Part shown: positions 1 to 8,495 of the stretch, piece after piece
Layout of the letters: each line of letters begins with the position of its first letter
Numbering within the stretch: position 1 is the stretch's first letter
Assembly: GCA_900552055.1 (NCBI GenBank)
Contig: URYI01000055.1
Coordinates: 1-11,118, forward strand
Length of the DNA: 11,118 nucleotides
DNA from: an uncultured Eubacteriales bacterium
Lineage (GTDB): Bacteria; Bacillota; Clostridia; Christensenellales; QALW01
Reading direction: 5' to 3'
Program-made: the position numbers and the translations under genes
The notes under the pieces: generated by a model
What the model was told of the DNA's origin: nothing
Seen by the model: the letters and a program-made list of their open reading frames with translations, nothing else
Database searches by the model: none

Positions 1-83
1 CGCAGCCCTCCCCTTTATATGACACCCACCCGCCCGCCCTGGAGCCGCAGCGCATGATATAAAAACAAGCTAATATATTATAG

Positions 84-101
84 GATGGCGGAAAAGCCGT
101 C
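84..101 (+). terminator. Weak hairpin, possible terminator of an upstream gene
   Basis: GATGGC and GCCGTC can pair as six base pairs (one G-U) around a six-base GGAAAA loop, followed by the fairly T-rich TTTATCATTTT. It might end a gene lying left of the window. The stem is short and has no proper U-run, so this is weak. I see no gene in bases 1-170. Confidence 0.25.
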
Positions 102-173
102 TTTATCATTTTGGAAAAGCAGAAATGCCAATTAAAATCCGTCAAATATTTGTGAATTATTTATAAAAATTCG

Positions 174-202
174 TTGACAAAATAGTTAGGCAGTGCTAAC
201 AT
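174..202 (+). promoter_or_regulatory. Sigma-A-type promoter of the feo operon
   Basis: A perfect -35 TTGACA (174-179) is followed after 17 bases by TAACAT (197-202), which matches the -10 consensus at four of six positions. It lies about 70 bases ahead of the first feoA. The -10 falls inside the first GTTAG-N6-CTAAC repeat, so a bound protein would block polymerase directly. The -35 and spacing are seen. Its use as the feo promoter is inferred from position. Confidence 0.6.
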
Positions 203-226
203 ATAGTTCGGTTAGAAAACGCTAAC
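185..226 (+). promoter_or_regulatory. Paired operator-like inverted repeats GTTAG-N6-CTAAC
   Basis: Two exact copies of the dyad GTTAG-N6-CTAAC lie at 185-200 and 211-226, with centres 26 bp apart. The first covers the -10 box and the second the likely transcription start. The arms share words with DtxR/IdeR-type metal repressor boxes (GTTAG/CTAAC), but the six-base spacing is not the classical one. An Fe2+-responsive repressor of the DtxR/MntR family acting on feo is a reasonable inference. No regulator gene is in the window. Confidence 0.6.
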
Positions 227-274
227 TTATGTTGGTTTGCGCTGTTCTAAAAAACACGAAAGGCGGGGAGTGAA

Positions 275-487
275 ATGATGCCGCTGACATTGGCGACGGT
301 AGGAGAAGAAAATATGATCAAAAAGGTTGGGGGAAATCCGGAAGTTCGTGCGCACCTTGAGGACCTTGGCTTTGTACCGGGCGCCGGCGTTACCATCATT
401 TCAACCATTGGCGGGAATCTCATTGTAAATATAAAGGATTCCCGAATCGCCATCAGCCGGGAAATGGCCGGCAAAATAATGGTTTAA
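275..487 (+). CDS. feoA: FeoA family ferrous iron transport protein (first copy)
   Basis: This 70-residue protein has the FeoA SH3-like fold signature. The central DLGFVPGAGVTI stretch is followed by a strand-rich half with GGNLIVN, and the end ARE-type region (SREMAGKIMV) is typical. FeoA is a small cytosolic partner that associates with FeoB and modulates ferrous iron uptake. A purine-rich ribosome site (AGGCGGGGAG, 261-270) sits four bases ahead of ATG 275. ATG 278 would serve equally well and would remove one Met. It is the first gene of the operon, 23 bases ahead of a second feoA. The short form lacking the PLGDP segment is characteristic of the first FeoA in clostridial feoA-feoA-feoB clusters. 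The family call is secure, but the division of labour between the copies is unknown. Confidence 0.93.
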   Translation: MMPLTLATVGEENMIKKVGGNPEVRAHLEDLGFVPGAGVTIISTIGGNLIVNIKDSRIAISREMAGKIMV

Positions 488-510
488 TATTATTTTAAGG
501 AGGGAAGGGC

Positions 511-732
511 ATGAGGACGCTGAAGCAGGTTAAGATCGGCGAATCAGCAACGGTAGTCAAGCTTCACGGCGAAGGCGCGGTCAAGCGCAGAATTATGGAT
601 ATGGGGCTGACAAAGGGGACTCAGGTGTATGTGCGCAAAGTGGCTCCGCTGGGCGACCCGATTGAAGTTACTGTACGAGGCTATGAACTGTCTATCAGGA
701 AGGATGACGCCCAATTAATAGAGGTGGAGTAG
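511..732 (+). CDS. feoA: FeoA family ferrous iron transport protein (second copy)
   Basis: This 73-residue FeoA protein has the fuller family signature: the N-terminal LKQVKIGE start, MDMGLTKGTQVYV in the middle, PLGDPIEVTVRGYELSIRK, and a closing acidic LIEVE. It is expected to be an SH3-like cytosolic regulator or partner of FeoB. A strong ribosome site AAGGAGGGA (497-505) lies five bases before the ATG. It is clearly different in sequence from the first FeoA (275-487), so the pair is an old duplication and not a recent copy. The 57-base gap to feoB contains another operator-like dyad (752-767). Confidence 0.93.
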   Translation: MRTLKQVKIGESATVVKLHGEGAVKRRIMDMGLTKGTQVYVRKVAPLGDPIEVTVRGYELSIRKDDAQLIEVE

Positions 733-751
733 CCTTTATTTCGGCTCATTG

Positions 752-767
752 GTTAGGGAAAACTAAT
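752..767 (+). promoter_or_regulatory. Third GTTAG-N6-CTAA dyad, just upstream of feoB
   Basis: GTTAG (752-756), six bases, then CTAAT (763-767) repeats the dyad seen twice at the operon promoter with one mismatch in the last base. It lies 22 bases before the feoB start, inside the operon. No convincing promoter boxes are visible with it, so it could be an operator for an internal start, a roadblock site, or chance. Confidence 0.4.
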
Positions 768-789
768 TAAAAGGAAAGGAAGCAGGAAA

Positions 790-3207
790 ATGGATATCAA
801 AATTGCTCTAGCCGGCAATCCGAACAGCGGTAAAACTACATTGTTTAACGCGCTGACCGGAGCGAATCAATTTGTTGGCAACTGGCCGGGCGTTACGGTG
901 GAGAAAAAAGAGGGAAAATTAAAAAAGCATAACGATGTTGTTATTATGGACCTTCCGGGAATATATTCTCTTTCTCCCTATACTCTGGAAGAGGTGGTTG
1001 CCAGAAATTATCTTATAAACGAGCGTCCCGATGCCATACTTAACATAGTGGACGGTACCAATTTAGAGCGCAATCTCTATTTGACTACCCAGCTTACTGA
1101 ATTGGGCATTCCTGTAGTTGTGGCTGTCAATATGATGGACGTGGTAAAGAAAAACGGGGATTCAATTAATATTGAAGAACTGTCAAGACAGCTGGGCTGT
1201 AAAGTTGTGGAGATTTCCGCGCTTAAGGGTACGGGCGTAATCGAGGCGGCAGAAGCTGCAGTAAAGGCCGCGCACGGAACTAAAACTGTTCCTCAGCACA
1301 GTTTTAACGGCGCTGTTGAACATGCCATAGCGCATATTGAGGAAGCTGCTGTACACAATCTTCCTGCCGAACAGCAGAGATGGTATGCTATAAAAATATT
1401 TGAACGTGATGAAAAGGTGCTGGAGCAGCTTAAGCTGAATCCCGACGTGCTTGCTCATATAGAGGCTGATATAAAAGCGGCGGAAGAAGAATTGGACGAT
1501 GATGCTGAAAGCATTATAACAAATGAGCGCTATGTTTATATAGCTTCTATTATAAAGAGCTGCTATAAGAAAAAGAATAAGGATAAATTGTCCACTTCGG
1601 ATAAAATAGACAAAGTTGTGACAAACCGCTGGCTGGCCCTTCCCATTTTTGCGGTCGTCATGTTTATAGTCTATTACATATCGGTAACAACGGTCGGCAC
1701 CTGGGTAACGGACTGGACTAATGACGGTCTCTTCGGTGAGGGCTGGCACCTTCTGGGGATAGGCAGCGCCGAATATAACGAGGCGAGCGAAGAATATGTC
1801 ATTCCCGGCGCGACTATCGAAGCTTTTGAAGCGGCTGCCGAAGAAGCGGGACTTGACCCGGCAACAGCGACCCATTTAACAGCTACGGCTGAAATACTGG
1901 ACGAGGAAAACGGGGAAGTTACCGAGTCTTTCGGAGTGACCTATGAGGATTATATGGCCGCACTCGAAATAGAAGAGCCCGACCCGGCCAATTACGGCGT
2001 TTGGGTGCCCGGCATTCCGGTGCTCATTGGAAACGGGCTGGAGGCCATTAATTGCGCCGACTGGCTCTCAGGGCTGATCCTGGACGGTATAGTAGGGGGT
2101 GTGGGCGCTGTATTGGGCTTCGTGCCTCAGATGTTCGTGCTCTTTATATTCCTTGCTTTCCTTGAAGGCTGCGGCTATATGGCCAGGGTAGCCTTTGTTA
2201 TGGACCGTATATTCCGGAAATTCGGCCTTTCGGGCAAATCCTTCATACCCATGCTTATAGGTACGGGCTGCGGTATTCCCGGTATCATGGCTTCGCGTAC
2301 TATAGAAAATGACAGGGACCGCAGAATGACTATAATGACTACAACCTTTATCCCCTGCGGCGCTAAGCTGCCCATTATAGCTTTAATAGCGGGCGCGCTG
2401 TTCGGCGGGGCTTGGTGGGTCGCGCCCAGCGCATATTTTATAGGCATAGCGGCAATAATAATATCGGGTATAATGCTTAAAAAGACCAGGATGTTTGCAG
2501 GCGATCCGGCGCCTTTTGTTATGGAGCTTCCTGCATATCACTGGCCCACGGTAGGCAGCATTCTCCGCTCCATGTGGGAACGCGGCTGGTCCTTTATTAA
2601 GAAAGCCGGAACGGTTATCCTCCTTTCAGCGATTGTGCTCTGGTTCCTGCAGGCATTTGGCGTGGAAAACGGCACCTTCTGCATGGTATCTGATTTAAAT
2701 AACTCTGTGCTTGCTACAATAGGAAGGGGTATCCAGTGGCTGTTTGTGCCTCTGGGCTGGGGCAACTGGCAGTCGGCTGTGGCCACGGTTACCGGACTTA
2801 TCGCCAAGGAGAATGTCGTAAGCACCTTCGGCGTGCTGCTGGGCGGCTTTGAAGAGGTTGCCGAGAGCGGCTGGCAGATATGGGCGAATATGCGCGAGCT
2901 GTTTACTCCCCTTTCGGCGTATTCCTTCCTCATCTTCAATTTGCTCTGCGCACCCTGCTTTGCGGCTATGGGCGCTATCAAGCGCGAGATGAACAACGGC
3001 AAATGGACGCTCTTTGCTATAGGCTATCAGTGCGTGTTTGCCTATGCGGTATCTTTGATAGTATATCAGATTGGCTCCATCTTTACCGGAAACGTCAGTG
3101 TAATAGGCCTTATAGCGGCGCTTATAGTACTGGGCTTCATACTGTATATGCTTTTCAGGCCCTACAGGGAAAGCACCACCCTCAAAACCAAGGTAAAGAT
3201 TAAATAA
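790..3207 (+). CDS. feoB: Ferrous iron transporter FeoB
   Basis: This is the inner-membrane Fe2+ transporter of 805 residues. The N-terminal G domain has G1 GNPNSGKT (9-16), G2 Thr36, G3 DLPG (54-57), G4 NMMD (114-117) and G5 SALKGTG (143-149). A helical spacer follows to about residue 275, then the polytopic membrane part begins with a helix at about 280-302. Conserved membrane motifs include GTGCGIPGIM with Cys494, PCGAKLP with Cys523, and a CAPC pair (Cys720, Cys723), in the two FeoB Gate regions. The loop between the first helix and the conserved DGIVGGVGAVLGFVPQ segment spans roughly residues 303-425. That is about 120 residues of acidic, Ala/Glu-rich sequence, much longer than the roughly 50 in E. 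coli FeoB. ATG 790 is preceded by AGGAAAGGA (772-780). It is third in the feo operon, 18 bases before the Cys-rich partner gene. Confidence 0.97.
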   Translation: MDIKIALAGNPNSGKTTLFNALTGANQFVGNWPGVTVEKKEGKLKKHNDVVIMDLPGIYSLSPYTLEEVVARNYLINERPDAILNIVDGTNLERNLYLTTQLTELGIPVVVAVNMMDVVKKNGDSINIEELSRQLGCKVVEISALKGTGVIEAAEAAVKAAHGTKTVPQHSFNGAVEHAIAHIEEAAVHNLPAEQQRWYAIKIFERDEKVLEQLKLNPDVLAHIEADIKAAEEELDDDAESIITNERYVYIASIIKSCYKKKNKDKLSTSDKIDKVVTNRWLALPIFAVVMFIVYYISVTTVGTWVTDWTNDGLFGEGWHLLGIGSAEYNEASEEYVIPGATIEAFEAAAEEAGLDPATATHLTATAEILDEENGEVTESFGVTYEDYMAALEIEEPDPANYGVWVPGIPVLIGNGLEAINCADWLSGLILDGIVGGVGAVLGFVPQMFVLFIFLAFLEGCGYMARVAFVMDRIFRKFGLSGKSFIPMLIGTGCGIPGIMASRTIENDRDRRMTIMTTTFIPCGAKLPIIALIAGALFGGAWWVAPSAYFIGIAAIIISGIMLKKTRMFAGDPAPFVMELPAYHWPTVGSILRSMWERGWSFIKKAGTVILLSAIVLWFLQAFGVENGTFCMVSDLNNSVLATIGRGIQWLFVPLGWGNWQSAVATVTGLIAKENVVSTFGVLLGGFEEVAESGWQIWANMRELFTPLSAYSFLIFNLLCAPCFAAMGAIKREMNNGKWTLFAIGYQCVFAYAVSLIVYQIGSIFTGNVSVIGLIAALIVLGFILYMLFRPYRESTTLKTKVKIK

Positions 3208-3225
3208 AAGGGAGGTTTTAAAGGC

Positions 3226-3396
3226 ATGCTGGAATTTTTAAAGCAATATTGGTCTACAATCCTTATTGGAATAGTTTTGGCCGGCGTAGTAGCTTTAATA
3301 ATAGTAAAAATGGTCAGAGACAGAAAAAAGGGCAAGCATTCATGCGGCTGCGGCTGTGAGAATTGCCCCTCGGCCGGTATGTGCCATAAAAAGTAA
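3226..3396 (+). CDS. FeoB-associated Cys-rich membrane protein
   Basis: This 56-codon gene is easily missed. One hydrophobic helix (about residues 11-30) follows a short N-terminal stretch (MLEFLKQYW). Next come a basic patch RDRKKGKH and a Cys-rich tail with CGCGCENC and a final MCHKK, giving six cysteines in the last 17 residues. This matches the FeoB-associated Cys-rich membrane protein family, small proteins often encoded directly after feoB in Firmicutes. A role in handling iron or redox at the transporter is inferred and not established. AAGGGAGGT (3208-3216) gives a strong ribosome site nine bases before the ATG, and the gene starts 18 bases after feoB. It is the last gene of the operon. 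Confidence 0.92.
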   Translation: MLEFLKQYWSTILIGIVLAGVVALIIVKMVRDRKKGKHSCGCGCENCPSAGMCHKK

Positions 3397-3450
3397 CCGG
3401 CTTGCATTAAAGCCCCTTAGCTGTTTGGGACAAATTAAGGAGTATGTTAT

Positions 3451-3501
3451 AACTGGCAGTGCGTTTGCTGTAGACAATGCATTGCCAGTTTTGTATTTTG
3501 A
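3451..3501 (+). terminator. Terminator of the feo operon
   Basis: AACTGGCAGTGC (3451-3462) pairs with GCATTGCCAGTT (3479-3490) as twelve base pairs with one G-U. The 16-base loop can form its own small GTTT/AGAC stem. TTTTGTATTTT follows directly. It lies 54 bases after the end of the last feo gene. Confidence 0.85.
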
Positions 3502-3507
3502 TATGCC

Positions 3508-3546
3508 AAAGCGCCGCGTCCGGCCATTCCTGGCCAAACGCGGCGC
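3508..3546 (-). terminator. GC-rich hairpin, probable spoIVA terminator
   Basis: GCGCCGCGT (3511-3519) and ACGCGGCGC (3538-3546) form a perfect nine-bp stem. A second GGCCA/TGGCC stem is nested inside (3522-3526 with 3531-3535). Read on the minus strand it begins 15 bases after the spoIVA stop and is followed by TTTGG. The U-run is short, so termination strength is uncertain. The plus-strand side has no T-run. Confidence 0.55.
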
Positions 3547-3561
3547 ACCCCCCTCGGAAAA

Positions 3562-5040
3562 TTAAAGAAGTATGCAGATAAGTCCTCCGCTGCCTTCGTT
3601 TATAATGCGCTGCAGAGCCATTTGCATTTTTCTCTGCGCGCCTTCGGGCATTCGGAGCAATTTCCCTGAAAGCCCTTCCTGTACCAATTCATGAAGGCTT
3701 TTTCCAAACAGGTTGCTGTCCCAAATGCGTGCGGTATCGTTTTCAAATTCTGCAAGCAGGTATTTAACCATTTCCTCGCTCTGCTTTTCGCTGCCGACAA
3801 TGGGATTGACTTCTGTCTTTACGTCTACTTTGATAATATGCAGCGAGGGCGCGCTGGCCTTAAGCTTAACGCCGAAACGCGAACCCTGCTTGACCATTTC
3901 GGGTTCTTCCAGGACCATTTCATCCATAGAAGGCGCCACTACTCCGTATCCGGTAGCCTCGGCGCATTTGAGGGCTTCAGCAACGCGGTCGTATTCCCGC
4001 TTTGCTTCTACTAAATCCCGCATAAGGCTGATAAGATGGAAATCTCCCTTAATTTCACAGCCGCATTCGTCGCCCAGAACTTTATAGAACAATTCGGGTG
4101 CGACCTCTACGCCGTATTCTATGCTGCCCGTGCCTAATTCAACTTTGTCAACATTAAAGCCCTTTATGTTTTCTGATTCGTCAAACAGCCCCAGCAGATC
4201 GGGGTAGTCGCGCATTTTATGCTGCTCTGCGGCGCGCTCGCGCAGTCCTGTTAAAAGCTCGTCTATAAGATAGTGTTCGGGAGAGAGCGCCTGTACCCAG
4301 CGGGGCAGTGAAATGTTTATGCGGCGCAGGGGAAATTCAAACAAGACTCTTTCCAATACCGACTGCAAATCCTCAAGGGACATATTAAGTACGTCCAGAG
4401 GAATTACGGGAACATCGTATTTTTCCTCCAGAGCAAGCTGCAGTTTTTGAGTCTCCACCGAATATAAGTCGGTAGTGTTCAGGACTATTATAAACGGCTT
4501 GCCTATTTGCCGCAGCTCTTCAACTACTCTTTCTTCCGCTTCAATGTATCCTGAACGGGGAAGGCCGTTTATGCTGCCGTCGGTTGTCACTACCAGCCCT
4601 ATGGTTGAATGCTCGTTTATAACCTTCTGGGTGCCCATCTCGGCCGCTTTTTCAAAGGGTATTTCGGTATCCGACCAGGGCGTGCGCACCATTCTGGGGG
4701 TATCATCTTCCATATGTCCCAGTACGCCGTCTATAAGATATCCAACGCAGTCCACCAGCCGGACGTTAAACTGAGTGTTTTCATCCAGATTTACTGTTAC
4801 AGCCTCATTTGGGACAAACTTGGGCTGTGTGGTCATTATTGTGCGCCCTGAGCCGCTTTGCGGAAGCTCATCTATGGCGCGCTCTTTGGTATATTCGTTG
4901 GAGATATTAGGCAGTACCAGCAAATCCATAAACCGTTTGATAAAGGTGGATTTGCCTGTGCGCACAGGGCCCACCACGCCGATATATATATCCCCGTTGG
5001 TTCTCTGTGCTATATCTTTGTACAAGTCAAAGCGTTCCAT
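3562..5040 (-). CDS. spoIVA: Stage IV sporulation protein A (coat morphogenetic ATPase)
   Basis: SpoIVA is made in the mother cell, binds the forespore outer membrane through SpoVM, and polymerises with ATP hydrolysis to form the basement layer of the spore coat. The 492-residue length equals that of the Bacillus subtilis protein. The N-terminal ATPase domain shows Walker A GPVRTGKS (24-31), a GRTIMTTQP segment (65-73) at the position of the family's sensor threonines, and a VDCVGYLIDG segment (96-105) as the Walker B-like region. A central domain and the conserved C-terminal tail GSGGLICILL follow. That tail is the end that contacts SpoVM in the family. A strong AAGGAGGA ribosome site (5047-5054) lies six bases before the ATG. 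The gene is alone between two terminators. Sigma-E control is expected from the family and only weakly supported by the upstream sequence. Confidence 0.97.
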   Translation of the reverse strand: MERFDLYKDIAQRTNGDIYIGVVGPVRTGKSTFIKRFMDLLVLPNISNEYTKERAIDELPQSGSGRTIMTTQPKFVPNEAVTVNLDENTQFNVRLVDCVGYLIDGVLGHMEDDTPRMVRTPWSDTEIPFEKAAEMGTQKVINEHSTIGLVVTTDGSINGLPRSGYIEAEERVVEELRQIGKPFIIVLNTTDLYSVETQKLQLALEEKYDVPVIPLDVLNMSLEDLQSVLERVLFEFPLRRINISLPRWVQALSPEHYLIDELLTGLRERAAEQHKMRDYPDLLGLFDESENIKGFNVDKVELGTGSIEYGVEVAPELFYKVLGDECGCEIKGDFHLISLMRDLVEAKREYDRVAEALKCAEATGYGVVAPSMDEMVLEEPEMVKQGSRFGVKLKASAPSLHIIKVDVKTEVNPIVGSEKQSEEMVKYLLAEFENDTARIWDSNLFGKSLHELVQEGLSGKLLRMPEGAQRKMQMALQRIINEGSGGLICILL

Positions 5041-5088
5041 TGGTTTTCCTCCTTAATTGAGTTGCTGTACATATATAGTTTCTTTGTG

Positions 5089-5118
5089 ATTATATGTTCA
5101 ATAGAAACACTTTAGAAT
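5089..5118 (-). promoter_or_regulatory. Possible sigma-E-type promoter of spoIVA
   Basis: On the minus strand CATATAAT (5096-5089) matches seven of eight bases of the sigma-E -10 consensus CATACAAT and lies about 50 bases before the spoIVA start. The matching -35 area 14 bases upstream (ATTCTAAA) is poor. A sigma-A reading (TTGAAC overlapping this site, then TATATA 18 bases on) is also possible. Confidence 0.25.
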
Positions 5119-5226
5119 GTATTTAACTGAGTTTTTTGCTCAATCTGAAGCTTTAATTAGATTGCGAATGAAGTGTGATCAAAATTAAGAGAAGGTCTTT
5201 TAAATTGTACTGCATTTGAAATGGAA

Positions 5227-5258
5227 ATATGTAAAGCCCCCGGCAAATTTCCGGGGGC
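5227..5258 (-). terminator. Terminator of the collagen-like gene
   Basis: GCCCCCGG (5236-5243) pairs perfectly with CCGGGGGC (5251-5258) around a seven-base loop. On the minus strand TTTACATATTT follows. It begins 18 bases after the collagen-like stop codon, so transcription probably does not run on into spoIVA. Confidence 0.85.
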
Positions 5259-5276
5259 ATTCGGTTAGGCGTTAAA

Positions 5277-7034
<1,758 letters not shown>

Positions 7035-7042
7035 TGGCTAGC

Positions 7043-8125
7043 TTATTGCTTTTTTGACCGTTTGGAGTCAAAATAGCGCTTGTTGTGCTGATAAGCGGGG
7101 GAATTGGGCTTTAATAGCCCGGCCCTGCGGTTGCATTCTTCCGCCGCAGCCGTATTGCCCAATTTGTCATAGCACACGCAAAGCTGCATGAATGGGATAT
7201 AATCGTAGCAGTCGGGCAGAATAAAGGCTCCTGAAGCATCGTTGCGCTTTATTGTAAGCGCCAGCTCAAACCAGGGCAGAGCATTTGCGGGTGCATTTCT
7301 GTCCAAATAGTGCTTTCCTATATCGCAGCACAGTTCAGCTCTCGGCCTGTCATATTTCAGGCTGCCCAGCAGAGCCTCAAGCGCCTCAGAATCTTTTTTC
7401 AGCCTGTAGCGGCAGAAGGCCAGAAAACGGCAGGCCTCAATTTTATTTTCAATATAGCCGCCATTTTGCTCAAGAAAATCCATAAAGGCCTTCTGAGCTT
7501 CTTCATCCCGTTCGTTATAATAAAGCTCCCGCGCATAATAGAATAAATCTCTGCCCGTCAGGACGGCGCCCTGCGTAATCAGCTTTTCATATATGCGCAG
7601 ATTGCGGCCCGGTTCGCTGGGTCTGAGCTTGGCATGGGTTACAGCCGCTTCGGAGTAATATTTTTTGCCAAAGGTTTCAATGGCTTCATGGACTGCGCCC
7701 TTCCAGACGAAGCCCGTCTCTCTGCGCAGCAGGCGTTCCCGGTAAAAGGAGAACAACGGCTTGCCGCTTTCGTCCAGGGAGGTATTATACCGCATCATAA
7801 CTACGTCGGTATTTTCCGGCAGGGTTTCCTTAAGGGCGAGAAGCATATTTTTATCTTTTTCAAGCAGTATGTCATCCGCGTCCAGCCACATAAGATATTG
7901 CATTGAACCCTTGGAAAAGGAGAAATTGCGGGCTGCTGAAAAGTCGTCTATCCATGGGAAATCATAAACTTTATCAGTGTATTTTAAGGCGATTTCCCTG
8001 GTTGAATCCGAACTGCCGGTATCAACTATGACTATTTCATCCACCAGGCCTTTAACGCTGTCCAGGCAGCGCGCAAGTACGTCCTCTTCGTTTTTGACTA
8101 TCATACATAAGCTTATAGTTATCAT
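7043..8125 (-). CDS. Family 2 glycosyltransferase with C-terminal TPR-like region
   Basis: This 360-residue enzyme has a GT-A fold glycosyltransferase family 2 domain at the N terminus: ISLCMIVKNEE (4-14), VDTGSSD (34-40), and the metal/nucleotide-sugar motif LDADD (81-85). The later WKGAVHE (141-147) is typical of this subfamily. Residues from about 195 on are helical and TPR-like (ALEALLGSLKYDRPRAELC, ALPWFELALTIKRN), probably for acceptor binding. It is cytosolic with no membrane helix. It lies just upstream of the collagen-like gene, in the same direction, 59 bases apart, so it most likely transfers sugar to that protein. The sugar and exact acceptor cannot be read from sequence. The start at 8125 has a weak G-rich ribosome site (GGGGGT, 8132-8137). 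The alternative role, as a wall or peptide glycosyltransferase, cannot be excluded. Confidence 0.92.
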   Translation of the reverse strand: MITISLCMIVKNEEDVLARCLDSVKGLVDEIVIVDTGSSDSTREIALKYTDKVYDFPWIDDFSAARNFSFSKGSMQYLMWLDADDILLEKDKNMLLALKETLPENTDVVMMRYNTSLDESGKPLFSFYRERLLRRETGFVWKGAVHEAIETFGKKYYSEAAVTHAKLRPSEPGRNLRIYEKLITQGAVLTGRDLFYYARELYYNERDEEAQKAFMDFLEQNGGYIENKIEACRFLAFCRYRLKKDSEALEALLGSLKYDRPRAELCCDIGKHYLDRNAPANALPWFELALTIKRNDASGAFILPDCYDYIPFMQLCVCYDKLGNTAAAEECNRRAGLLKPNSPAYQHNKRYFDSKRSKKQ

Positions 8126-8132
8126 TTTAGTA

Positions 8133-8161
8133 CCCCCGCTTTTTAGGGGCTTTACACCCCT
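8133..8161 (-). promoter_or_regulatory. Overlapping hairpins around the glycosyltransferase ribosome site
   Basis: In the minus-strand transcript, AGGGG (8161-8157) can pair with CCCCT (8149-8145), or that same CCCC can pair with the GGGGG ribosome site (8137-8133). The two pairings exclude each other, so one exposes and the other hides the ribosome site. The stems are only four to five bp. No known riboswitch is recognised. Confidence 0.25.
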
Positions 8162-8214
8162 GATACATATTATGCGGAGGGGATATGCCGCGTGTACAAA
8201 AATCCGTTTATCAA

Positions 8215-8243
8215 ATAATATGGAATGGATTAAATATGTTCAA
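8215..8243 (-). promoter_or_regulatory. Possible promoter of the glycosyltransferase-collagen operon
   Basis: On the minus strand TTGAAC (8243-8238), 17 bases, then TATTAT (8220-8215) resembles a sigma-A promoter (four and five of six matches). It lies about 90 bases before the gene. A spore-specific promoter would be expected for a spore-coat operon, and I see no clear sigma-K box. Confidence 0.35.
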
Positions 8244-8282
8244 ATTAAAGAATAAGCATTGAGAAAAACATATTAGAACAGA

Positions 8283-8388
8283 ATAAAATGAAAGAAACCG
8301 CCTGTAAAGGCGGTTTCTTTCTTAGGGGGTATATTAGTAGGAGGATTGTGTAAACTGGACAGGGGGTTACTGTCCGTATATCGTTTAC
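8283..8388 (-). ncRNA. Candidate C-rich trans-acting small RNA
   Basis: A complete small transcription unit of about 105 bases lies in a region without genes. Its promoter is at 8422-8395 and its terminator at 8321-8290. The 5' part folds as GTAAAC/GTTTAC outside and GGACAG/CTGTCC inside, with an asymmetric internal loop and a TAACCCC apical loop. A single-stranded linker follows, containing CCTCCT and ACCCCCT, which are complementary to ribosome binding sites. This layout (exposed C-rich motifs plus a strong terminator) resembles Firmicute small RNAs such as RsaE/RoxS in principle, but I recognise no named family. Alternatively it is an attenuated leader of the glycosyltransferase gene, although I see no antiterminator pairing. 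Confidence 0.55.
8290..8321 (-). terminator. Terminator of the candidate small RNA (bidirectional in form)
   Basis: GAAAGAAACCGCC (8290-8302) and GGCGGTTTCTTTC (8309-8321) form a perfect 13-bp stem with a six-base loop. On the minus strand the stem ends in TTTCTTTCATTTTATTC. The A-rich side makes it terminator-like on the plus strand as well, but no plus-strand gene leads into it. Confidence 0.75.
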
Positions 8389-8394
8389 AATTCT

Positions 8395-8422
8395 ATTATA
8401 TCCGCCCCTTAAAATAATTCAA
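8395..8422 (-). promoter_or_regulatory. Sigma-A-type promoter of the candidate small RNA
   Basis: On the minus strand TTGAAT (8422-8417) is followed after 16 bases by a perfect TATAAT (8400-8395). It points away from the sigma gene towards the 5' hairpin at 8388. A start near 8388 gives an RNA of about 105 bases ending at the terminator. Confidence 0.55.
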
Positions 8423-8495
8423 CAACTAAACCATTAATATTTAATGAATATTTTTAGAACGCCTGTTTCGACATCGGGCGGAAAGATTAATAATA

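Noticed and set aside
1..56. Short minus-strand frame running off the left edge from ATG at 56
   Set aside because: Only about 18 codons are visible, there is no ribosome site, and the composition is a low-complexity Gly/Arg mix.
1183..1875. Minus-strand frame of 230 codons inside feoB
   Set aside because: It lies wholly opposite the well-supported feoB, shows no recognisable family and has no convincing ribosome site.
8349..8388. TGTAAAC...GTTTACA ends as a miniature transposon or IS end
   Set aside because: The element would be only about 40 bases. The arms differ by a six-base gap, no target duplication is visible, and the sequence makes better sense as an RNA hairpin between a promoter and a terminator.
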